Assembly: GCA_031285365.1 (NCBI GenBank)
Contig: JAITWP010000223.1
Coordinates: forward strand, 1-5,968
DNA from: Azoarcus sp.
GTDB taxonomy: Bacteria; Pseudomonadota; Gammaproteobacteria; Burkholderiales; Rhodocyclaceae
DNA: 5,968 bases
Direction: 5' to 3'
In this document: one piece after another, positions 1 to 5,968 of the stretch
Numbering within the stretch: position 1 is the first letter of the stretch
Layout of the letters: each line of letters opens with the position of its first letter
Translations under genes and position numbers: made by a program
The notes under the pieces: model-generated
Database searches by the model: none
What the model saw: the letters and a program-made list of their open reading frames with translations, nothing else
What the model was told of the DNA's origin: nothing

Positions 1-851
1 AAGGCAGCCTTGAAGAACAGACACTTCGGTTGTTTGCCGATGCCGATTTGACGCTCCGTAAATCAAGCCGCGGCTACAACCCCACCATAGACGATCCGCG
101 CGTTGCCAAGGTGAAGATCCTCAGGCCCCAGGAGATTCCCATCTATGTCGCCTCAGGCGACTTCGACCTTGGCATCTCCGGTCATGACTGGGTGACCGAA
201 AGCGGCGCCGATGTCGTCGAGATCGCCGAGCTGCCTTACGCGAAAACGGGTACCGGCACCGTAAAAATGGTGCTGGCTGTTTCTGACGAATCACCGGTGC
301 AATCCGCCCGCGATATAGCACCCGGCAGCCGCATCACAACCGAGTTTCCCAACATTACACGCTCGTATTTCGAGCGACTTGGCATCCCGGTAGAGGTTTG
401 CTTCAGCTATGGCGCGACAGAGGCGAAGGTCCCCGACTTCATGGACGCGCTCGTCGACCTCACGGAAACCGGCTCGACCCTGCGGCTCAACGGGCTGCGT
501 ATCGTCGAGATAGTCCTTGAGTCCACAACCCGTTTATTTACGAACCGTACAGCCTGGGGAAACCCTGCCAAGCGTGAAGCGATAGACGCAATTCGTACCC
601 TGCTCCTGGGCGCAATCGAGGCCAGGGGACGTGTATTGCTGTTGATGAACACTCCCGCGAAATGCCTCGATGCCGTTATCGCCGAATTGCCCGCCATGAA
701 ACGCCCCACCATCAGCCAGCTTCACGGCACGGACGACTACTCGCTCACCACCGTTGCCGAGAAGAGGAACGTGAACGTCCTTATCCCCCGCCTGAAAGCG
801 GCAGGAGCAGAGGACATCCTGGAGTTGCCGATCAACAAGATCGTGCGATGA
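1..851 (+). CDS. hisG: ATP phosphoribosyltransferase, long form (5' end outside window)
   Basis: HisG joins ATP and PRPP to give N1-(5-phosphoribosyl)-ATP, the committed, histidine-inhibited first step of histidine synthesis in the cytoplasm. The frame is open from base 3 and reads GSLEEQTLRLFADADLTLRK, the usual HisG N-terminus just after the initial strand, so only about ten residues are missing. The TTG at 30 is internal, not the start. The PRPP-binding loop is visible at about 444-485 (DALVDLTETGSTLR), preceded by a typical segment FPNITRSYFERLGIPVEV. After about 600 comes the C-terminal regulatory domain (LLLGAIEARGRVLLLMNTPA) ending in the characteristic ILELPINKIVR. This ACT-like domain marks the long, HisZ-independent form, in which it binds histidine for feedback control. 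The stop codon overlaps the start of the thioesterase gene. No other his gene is in the window. Identification is secure. Confidence 0.96.
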   Translation, partial: GSLEEQTLRLFADADLTLRKSSRGYNPTIDDPRVAKVKILRPQEIPIYVASGDFDLGISGHDWVTESGADVVEIAELPYAKTGTGTVKMVLAVSDESPVQSARDIAPGSRITTEFPNITRSYFERLGIPVEVCFSYGATEAKVPDFMDALVDLTETGSTLRLNGLRIVEIVLESTTRLFTNRTAWGNPAKREAIDAIRTLLLGAIEARGRVLLLMNTPAKCLDAVIAELPAMKRPTISQLHGTDDYSLTTVAEKRNVNVLIPRLKAAGAEDILELPINKIVR

Positions 852-1753
852 ATCTGAAAATGATGACGGACCGTTCAACAGGTGATCATTCTGCCTCGGT
901 GGCAACACCCATATACAGCCAGACTTTTCGCGTACGCATCAATGAGATTGATCCCCACAAACGGGCCACCTGTGCTGCTCTGAGCAACTGGATGATGGAG
1001 GCGGCGAGCGTACACGCTGATCTGCTTGGCGTTTCTACTACCAGCCTGCACGGTATGGGCGCTGCCTGGGCCTTGACCCGGCTGGTCATGGAACTGGACG
1101 ACATGCCCCTGTCCGAACAGGAAACGCTCCTGCGCACCTGGCCCACCAGCCTGGAACGTCTCCAGTTTCGGCGCGACTTTTGTCTCTACAGCCTGGATCA
1201 ACGGGTACTGGCGCGGGCGGTTTCCTTCTGGGTGAACATGGATTTGCAAAGCCGCAAAGTTTTGCGCTTGCCGCAGGAATACAAAAACCTGGTGTCCGAC
1301 ACGGCCGAACATGCGATGGAAGTGGAGAAATCCATTCTCTCTCGCCTAACCCTGCCGGAAACCTTTTCCCCTGACACCGGGCCAGGAAATCTGGGCCACC
1401 CGGTACTGCCGGAGGATCTGCCCGTAGCGCGGCTGGCCGGGCAGGCACGAATACTGGTGCGGCGCTCGGATCTCGACGTGAACCGCCATGTGAACACTGT
1501 GCGCTATATGGAGTGGCTGCTCGAATCCGTGCCGCAGAGTATCTGGGAAGGCTTCAGGCTGCGTCGCGTCGAGGTCGCCTGTCGGGCGGAAGTGTTCGGA
1601 GGCACTGCTGTTTCGCGCTGCATCGCCTGCAAGCTTCCTGACTCTCTGCCTGGCGATGCGGGCTTTGTCAGCAGTGTCATGGCCGAGGAAGACGGCGGTG
1701 AGCGTGAGGTTCTGCGGGCGCTCATGTATTGGCAGCCGGTCACAAAACTCTAG
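848..1753 (+). CDS. acyl-ACP thioesterase (FatA/FatB-like, double hotdog)
   Basis: This 301-aa protein very likely hydrolyses acyl-ACP to free fatty acid in the cytoplasm, ending or diverting fatty-acid synthesis. The first hotdog domain is about residues 22-145, with family-typical stretches NEIDPHKRATCAALSNWMMEA, GAAWALTRLVMEL, TWPTSLERLQFRRDF and the MDLQSRKVLRLP end. The second is about 198-297 and contains DLDVNRHVNTVRYMEWLLES; D210, N212 and H214 match the Asp-x-Asn-x-His catalytic motif of plant FatA/FatB. The later conserved Glu/Cys region reads VEVACRAEVFGG (241-252) and does not align cleanly with the plant EC pair. The ATG at 848 was chosen because its ATGA overlaps the hisG stop; an upstream in-frame extension lies wholly inside hisG. 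No strong ribosome binding site is visible, so translation may be coupled to hisG. ATG at 860 or 863 are alternative starts. Chain-length preference cannot be read from sequence. Confidence 0.9.
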   Translation: MNLKMMTDRSTGDHSASVATPIYSQTFRVRINEIDPHKRATCAALSNWMMEAASVHADLLGVSTTSLHGMGAAWALTRLVMELDDMPLSEQETLLRTWPTSLERLQFRRDFCLYSLDQRVLARAVSFWVNMDLQSRKVLRLPQEYKNLVSDTAEHAMEVEKSILSRLTLPETFSPDTGPGNLGHPVLPEDLPVARLAGQARILVRRSDLDVNRHVNTVRYMEWLLESVPQSIWEGFRLRRVEVACRAEVFGGTAVSRCIACKLPDSLPGDAGFVSSVMAEEDGGEREVLRALMYWQPVTKL

Positions 1754-1823
1754 TTGTGCCACCTATTTACTTTTCAGGCCCATAGGTTCGTCGGCAGTTC
1801 AGGATTGACTCTGTTGACAGTAT

Positions 1824-3011
1824 CTACGCACGCTGGAGCTTTGGAACGGGCAAGAGGAAAAACAAGCCCACCAGGGCCCCGGCGGACATCATCCACCAGC
1901 CCGTGGTATAGGAGTTCGTAACGTCGATGCTCATGCCGATGAGCAGCGGGCCGAAAATGGCGCCGCACTGGAAAATGCAGCCCGATACCCCGCCAGCGGT
2001 GGCCGACCAGTCCCTGCCTGCGTATGATGCAATGATCATGACCAGGGGCGGATTGCCAATGCCCATGACGACGCCGCACGTGCCTGCGGCAAGCATGAGC
2101 GTGGTCATGTCGGTCTGTGAACCGAAAAAGGGCGCCAACGGGATGATCAGCAATAAGGCAACGATCATGATCTGCTTGGGGTGCAGTATGCGATCACCGA
2201 GCCAGCCCGAAATCAACGTCCCAATGCAGCCGCCGATACCGAAGACCATCATGATGAACCCGGCCTTGGACGGGCTGAATTCGATGCTGCGCAAGTAGGA
2301 ATTGCCCCAGCTCACAAAGCTGACCTGCGCCCATTTATGACAGAAACCGGAAAGAGAACACATGAGCAGCACACGCTGGCTCAAAACGTATCTGAGGCCC
2401 TCGAAAAAATTCCTGCCTCTATCTGCCGAACCCATGTCGCGCAACAGCAGGACGGACACCAGCGAGAGGCTCAGGGCGAGAATGCCTATGGCCACGAATG
2501 CGCCGCGCCAAGACCACATTCCCATCAGCCAGGGCACGATCAGGTTGGCCAAAAGCACGCCGCCCATGGGCGCGAGGAGCAAAAAGGCGAAAGCCATGCC
2601 ATATTCGCCGGGCGGAAACCAGCGGGAAACGCAGCGCACGCACGAGGCATAAACCATGCCCGCACTGAGGCCCGCCAGCAGGCGCAACACAAAACCCATG
2701 CTGTATGAATCGATCATGCCCATGGCAATGGAGGTAAGACCTTCGCCCAACAGGGCCAGGGCAATCACCCCGCGCACGCCAAAACGGTCGCCCAGAACTC
2801 CGGCCGGAATCTGAATGAGCACATAGCCGATGTAAAAGGCGCTCATGTACGACCCCACCCGCGTCATGTCCATACCGAGTTCTGGCCCGGCCACGCTGTC
2901 CATGGGCGGCCAGGCAAAACGGACGATGAAGCCCATGAGGAAGTATGAAACCGTGAGGATATGCAGGAGCCAGCGGTATGGGCTGTAGACGATGGTTTCC
3001 TGGGGTGACAT
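1824..3011 (-). CDS. MFS transporter, 12 TM, resembling the anion:cation symporter group
   Basis: This 395-aa inner-membrane protein is a secondary carrier of the major facilitator superfamily. About twelve hydrophobic helices fit the sequence, starting near residues 13-33 and ending near 372-388. The loop after TM2 carries motif A (GVLGDRFGVR, 71-80), and its second-half counterpart is GWLGDRILHPK (269-279). The central loop lies around 191-210. The segment SRWFPPGEYGMAFAF (129-143) after TM4 and GMWSWRGAFVAIG in the sixth helix region resemble carriers for organic anions (ACS-like), but the substrate is not predictable. The start is the ATG at 3011, five bases after GGAG; it puts MSPQ directly before TM1. 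A GTG 72 bases upstream would add an unlikely 24-residue leader. The gene converges on the thioesterase gene and follows the ankyrin gene on the same strand after 142 bp, so it may be a separate unit. Confidence 0.9.
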   Translation of the reverse strand: MSPQETIVYSPYRWLLHILTVSYFLMGFIVRFAWPPMDSVAGPELGMDMTRVGSYMSAFYIGYVLIQIPAGVLGDRFGVRGVIALALLGEGLTSIAMGMIDSYSMGFVLRLLAGLSAGMVYASCVRCVSRWFPPGEYGMAFAFLLLAPMGGVLLANLIVPWLMGMWSWRGAFVAIGILALSLSLVSVLLLRDMGSADRGRNFFEGLRYVLSQRVLLMCSLSGFCHKWAQVSFVSWGNSYLRSIEFSPSKAGFIMMVFGIGGCIGTLISGWLGDRILHPKQIMIVALLLIIPLAPFFGSQTDMTTLMLAAGTCGVVMGIGNPPLVMIIASYAGRDWSATAGGVSGCIFQCGAIFGPLLIGMSIDVTNSYTTGWWMMSAGALVGLFFLLPVPKLQRA

Positions 3012-3016
3012 GTATG

Positions 3017-3022
3017 CTCCGT
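3017..3022 (-). promoter_or_regulatory. ribosome binding site of the MFS gene
   Basis: On the - strand the sequence reads ACGGAG, then five bases (CATAC), then ATG at 3011-3009. The GGAG core and its spacing fit a Shine-Dalgarno site and decide the start codon in favour of MSPQ over the upstream GTG at 3083. Confidence 0.75.
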
Positions 3023-3058
3023 AAGTTGGTTGTGCCGGGGGTTGAATCACTTGCCAGC

Positions 3059-3105
3059 AAAAAAACAGGGGTTCAGTGCGCACCAGCCGAAAATCCTGCT
3101 GTGCG
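3059..3105 (-). terminator. possible weak terminator or hairpin after the ankyrin gene
   Basis: Bases 3079-3087 (CGCACCAGC) pair with 3098-3105 (GCTGTGCG) to form an 8-bp stem with one bulged base and a 10-base loop. On the - strand this is followed, 13 bases later, by seven T (3065-3059). It lies about 50 bases past the ankyrin stop and before the MFS start, where a terminator would be expected. The gap between stem and T-run is too long for a classical intrinsic terminator, so this is tentative. It could instead be a leader hairpin of the MFS transcript or chance. Confidence 0.25.
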
Positions 3106-3153
3106 AGTCAGGCCGCAGAGTATCGAAATCGGACTTGTACACCACCCAAAGCC

Positions 3154-4728
3154 TCAACGCCCGAAACTCCCATCAAGCCGCCTCAGCAACTCACGCACAT
3201 CGACGTGCCACTCGGCATCCTCGCCCAATTCATCCCAAAGCTCACGCAGCCTCGATTGCTTGTAGACGCGCTCGACCGCCCGACGTGCTCGCGCAACGCC
3301 GACACTACGAGCAGCAGCCCGATTCTTCCTGAGCCATGCAATGGCGTCTTCATTGTTCAGGCGATCTTCGCCCAGATCCAGGGCAGCCGCGACCAGTTCG
3401 GCGGCTACGAGCGCCTTGCGGTATTTGGAGTAGTCGCCGTATTCGATGTCATCGATATTCCTGGGTGCGTCAGCAACCGCGTCGAGGGTTTTACCAACCA
3501 GTGAAGCATCTCCATCCATGAGCTCGCGCAGCCATTCGAGCGCAGACTCATTCTCGAAGCTGCCATGCCCCCAACCGCTCCCTGACAGGGCAGACGTCAA
3601 GCGAATCTCTCGAAAGGAATCCCGTCGAAATCCCGGCGGCAACGCCGCGTTGCGGGAGATCAGATAATCCACGATGTCGTATCGCCTGTTTGCGAGTGAT
3701 TCCCCGATCAGTTGCCGCACCGATTTGCCGCTGATATCCGCACCATTTTCGACGAGATATCGAACTACTTTCAGGGATTTCGCCGCCGCGAGCGGAGCGT
3801 AGCCTCCGGGGTTGAGATTTGCGCCCTTTTTCAGCAGGGCTTCCAGACAGCCGAGGCAGTCCACCATGGCAGCGGCTGTGATCGGGTTACCCCGATCGAT
3901 GTCAGCCCCCTGCTCCAGCAGATAGTTGAAAACCTCGAAGTTCGCGCGCTCCATCGCGCGAATCAGTGGATAGTTGGCTATTCCCTTGGGTGGATCGATG
4001 GGCACCTTTGCGGCGAGAAGGGCTTTTACCTTTTCAAGCGCGTCCTTCTCGGAACCGGCTGCCCGAAAAAGCACTCCGGGATCAGGTTTCATGCCTATCG
4101 TAAGCAGCAGATCCAGGATGGGGGCAGGAGCATCATCCGCGACATTATCGAACACCACCCCATAGCGGAGCAGTCCCCTGGCGTCGTTGGGTGTTGCACC
4201 GTGCTTCAGCGCCAGGATCGCGAGATCGTAGTCCTTGTGAAGGATATAGCTCTCAAGAAAATTCGCCCCCCCCTCGTCCTCGAAATTCAGCCTTGCACCG
4301 TTCCTGATCAGCGCAGCCTGAATCTCCCTGTCGCCCTGATTGGCCCTGGGCAGCGGGGTCAGGCCACGATCATCCGTGGCATTGATATCTCCGCCGATCT
4401 GGACGAGATAGTCGATGATCGCAGGCGCCTCCCTGCTGTCGCCTATTGCGGCAAGGTGCAAAAGCGTCGTGTCGACCACAACGAACCTGTAGCCGATCCC
4501 GCTGTGCGGGGGAACCCCCTCCTGGGTCACCCCCCACGCCTGCATCGGAGCATTGACATTGTCTCTGTTCACAAGCCGCTTGACGGCGCCCAGATCGCCG
4601 CTTGTCACCGCCTTGTAGATAGGGTGTTCCGTGGGATCCATGATGCTGTTCTCCTCAGCGGATAAGGCGACCGCTGGAGTCAATGTGAAAAGCATTACGC
4701 TACAGCACAGGCTGAAAAACTTGCGCAT
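3154..4728 (-). CDS. exported ankyrin-repeat protein with C-terminal DUF4259-like domain
   Basis: This is a 524-aa protein of unknown function. Residues 1-24 form a signal peptide: RK, then a hydrophobic stretch FFSLCCSVMLFTLTPAVA, then a likely cleavage near LSA-EE. Residues about 35-365 hold degenerate ankyrin repeats, for example IYKAVTSGDLGAVKRLV, LLHLAAIGDSREAPAIIDYL, YPLIRAMERANFEVFNYLLE with QGADID, CLEALLKKGANLN, and KVVRYLVENGADI. Residues about 384-470 (GSGWGHGSFENESALEWLRE, later KYRKALVAAELVAAALD) resemble DUF4259, which normally opens with a Gly-Trp-Gly-x-Gly-x-Phe-(Glu/Asp)-Asn pattern. The last 50 residues are Arg-rich and helical. The ATG at 4728 was chosen for the signal peptide; a weak GGTGG lies five bases before it. 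An in-frame GTG at 4779 overlaps the stop of the upstream DUF4139 gene, and using it would add 17 residues in front of the signal peptide. A G8 run lies at codons 152-155. Ankyrins suggest protein binding, probably in the periplasm; the partner is unknown. Confidence 0.85.
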   Translation of the reverse strand: MRKFFSLCCSVMLFTLTPAVALSAEENSIMDPTEHPIYKAVTSGDLGAVKRLVNRDNVNAPMQAWGVTQEGVPPHSGIGYRFVVVDTTLLHLAAIGDSREAPAIIDYLVQIGGDINATDDRGLTPLPRANQGDREIQAALIRNGARLNFEDEGGANFLESYILHKDYDLAILALKHGATPNDARGLLRYGVVFDNVADDAPAPILDLLLTIGMKPDPGVLFRAAGSEKDALEKVKALLAAKVPIDPPKGIANYPLIRAMERANFEVFNYLLEQGADIDRGNPITAAAMVDCLGCLEALLKKGANLNPGGYAPLAAAKSLKVVRYLVENGADISGKSVRQLIGESLANRRYDIVDYLISRNAALPPGFRRDSFREIRLTSALSGSGWGHGSFENESALEWLRELMDGDASLVGKTLDAVADAPRNIDDIEYGDYSKYRKALVAAELVAAALDLGEDRLNNEDAIAWLRKNRAAARSVGVARARRAVERVYKQSRLRELWDELGEDAEWHVDVRELLRRLDGSFGR

Positions 4729-4775
4729 ATATCCACCCAACCGCCGACTCTGCGTTCCGCCAGATCCCCCGTACT

Positions 4776-5968
4776 TCACTCCATCTCGATCTTCTTCACC
4801 TTTCGGGCAATCTCCGTCCGCTTCGCCTCGATCTCCGCCCGAAGCTCGGCGATTTCCAGGAGCAGCCGCTCCAGTTCTTCCTCTTCAGTGGTGAGCCGAT
4901 CAACATACTTGCCACGAAGCTTCGACTCCGCAGTGCTGGTTCCCAGCGATTTCAGATTCTCGCGCAGGCGCTCCTGGCCTTCCTCAAGTCTTTCCGCGCG
5001 GTGCTCCTTCTGGGATATCTGCCGCTCCGCCCTGGCGATCATCTCGGCATCTTCGGCTATCTCCTCCAACTGCTTCCTGGTCTTCTCCGGAATGAGCGCG
5101 TTCTCGAAGAGCCGCCCGACCTCGACGCGGGCGATGTTGGGGATCGAAATGCTCTCGGATTCATGAACGACTTCGGTCACGGTGAAAGCAGTGGTCTGTC
5201 TGGCAGGAAGATCCATCTGGAAACGCCAGAACCGGTCGGTGATCTCGACCGGTTTTGTGCTTCCTTCCAGGAGTTGGTAGCGGAACGGATGATCCAGGAA
5301 AAGAGACAACGGCTTATCCACACGCGAAGTAAACTCATAGAGGACATTATCGAGCCTCCTGAAATGCTTCCGGATGGTTTGACCATCTCGCGTCACTTTC
5401 GTGACGTTCTCGATCTGGACGGAAGGCGTGCGTTTGACCGTGACCCCCAATTCGACCGAATAGGGCGTCAGACGGAACTCGTCACGGCGAACCGTATCGA
5501 GCATCGCCTCGCCTACGTAGGAGGAACCCTCGAAGACCGTGACTGGGCCGCCTTCGAGCACCAGCCCGGTCGTGTTCTTCAACCTGAAAGCGGTCATGGG
5601 GTTCTTCTCACGCACTTCCGCGTTATAGAGCGCGACCCGTTCGATTTCGACCTCGGACTGAAGAATGGGAACCAGCGCCGAGCGCCCGTGCCCGATGTCG
5701 ACCGGGCGAGTGATCTCGTAGGTAAAGAGATCGCCGACCTCCTGATTGCGCGTCTGAACCTCCACCGAAGATCGTACTGCGGCGCTCATCAGGCCCTTTC
5801 TCGACCGAGCAACAACGGCCATCGCGGGCGACGGGGAGCACATTTCCATCTCGGCTATTTCCATAGGGGCCGCTTCCAGCATTTCGGCCATCACACCCGA
5901 TTCGATCACCGGCGGCGCCACCGCTGCCTCTTCCCGAACCTGAACGACCGGTCTGGCGCGATAGCGAG
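4776..5968 (-). CDS. DUF4139 domain protein (N-terminus outside window)
   Basis: The frame stays open to the right edge, starting RYRARPVVQVREEAAV, so the true start lies beyond the window and the GTG at 5921 is internal. About 397 residues are visible. A Met/Ala/Glu-rich linker (5841-5891) is followed from about 5740 to 5105 by a beta-rich domain matching DUF4139: GDLFTYEITRPVDIGHGRSA, the GPVTVFEGSSYVGEAML segment, LTPYSVELGVTV, LYEFTSRVDKPLSLFLDHPF. From about 5095 to the stop, a charged heptad-like stretch (AERQISQKEHRAERLEEGQE, then EEEELERLLLEIAELRAEIE) predicts a coiled coil. DUF4139 proteins often begin with a DUF4140 region and many are exported, but neither can be seen here. No enzymatic motif is visible and the function is unknown. 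Its TGA overlaps a possible GTG start of the ankyrin gene, whose ATG is 47 bases downstream, so the two are probably one operon. Confidence 0.85.
   Translation of the reverse strand, partial: RYRARPVVQVREEAAVAPPVIESGVMAEMLEAAPMEIAEMEMCSPSPAMAVVARSRKGLMSAAVRSSVEVQTRNQEVGDLFTYEITRPVDIGHGRSALVPILQSEVEIERVALYNAEVREKNPMTAFRLKNTTGLVLEGGPVTVFEGSSYVGEAMLDTVRRDEFRLTPYSVELGVTVKRTPSVQIENVTKVTRDGQTIRKHFRRLDNVLYEFTSRVDKPLSLFLDHPFRYQLLEGSTKPVEITDRFWRFQMDLPARQTTAFTVTEVVHESESISIPNIARVEVGRLFENALIPEKTRKQLEEIAEDAEMIARAERQISQKEHRAERLEEGQERLRENLKSLGTSTAESKLRGKYVDRLTTEEEELERLLLEIAELRAEIEAKRTEIARKVKKIEME

Noticed and set aside
662..847. 62-residue N-terminal extension of the thioesterase
   Set aside because: It is entirely inside hisG in another frame, is Arg/His/Pro-rich and does not resemble the thioesterase family; the ATGA junction start at 848 is better.
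1761..1787. Inverted repeat ACCTAT / ATAGGT in the convergent gap, considered as a terminator
   Set aside because: The stem is only six mostly A-T pairs with a 15-base loop and no T-run on either side, so chance is the better explanation.
2181..2708. 175-aa + strand frame opposite the MFS gene, rich in His, Gln and Ala
   Set aside because: The composition is what reverse reading of hydrophobic transmembrane codons gives; there is no domain and no ribosome binding site evidence.
3012..3083. 24-residue N-terminal extension of the MFS protein from a GTG at 3083
   Set aside because: GGAG sits properly before the ATG at 3011, and the extension would add a non-conserved-looking leader before TM1.
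3115..3150. Possible - strand promoter for the MFS gene (TTGGGT and GATACT)
   Set aside because: Only three and four of six consensus bases match and the spacing is about 19; too weak to annotate.
3712..4665. 317-aa open frame on the + strand opposite the ankyrin gene
   Set aside because: It lies entirely antisense to a gene with a signal peptide and recognisable repeats, its translation has no family resemblance, and GC-rich genes commonly leave such open shadow frames.

Overview
The window looks like ordinary bacterial chromosome, GC-rich and densely coded, with five protein genes on both strands. Two genes are cut by the window edges: hisG on the left and a DUF4139 gene on the right. A long-form HisG, a plant-FatA/FatB-like bacterial acyl-ACP thioesterase and a 12-TM MFS carrier would suit a deltaproteobacterium-like Gram-negative. 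That placement is an impression from protein style, not a tested assignment. No tRNA, rRNA, insertion sequence, CRISPR array or phage gene is visible.

Left block, + strand (1-1753): the 3' end of hisG (ATP phosphoribosyltransferase, first step of histidine synthesis) overlaps by ATGA the start of a 301-aa acyl-ACP thioesterase. The two are very probably co-transcribed although their pathways are unrelated. A 70-bp convergent gap follows, with no convincing terminator.

Middle, - strand (1824-3011): a 395-aa major facilitator superfamily transporter, starting at an ATG behind a clear GGAG ribosome binding site. The 142-bp gap between it and the next gene upstream holds an imperfect hairpin and a run of seven T (- strand), possibly a weak terminator.

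Right block, - strand (3154-5968): a two-gene unit. First comes a DUF4139 protein with a Met-rich linker and a C-terminal coiled coil, whose N-terminus lies outside the window. Directly after it comes a 524-aa protein with a signal peptide, degenerate ankyrin repeats and a C-terminal segment resembling DUF4259. The close spacing suggests the pair is translated from one mRNA. This pair is the least understood and most interesting part of the window. The ankyrin gene also carries a G8 homopolymer inside its coding sequence. I see no complete, clearly new defence or mobile system here.
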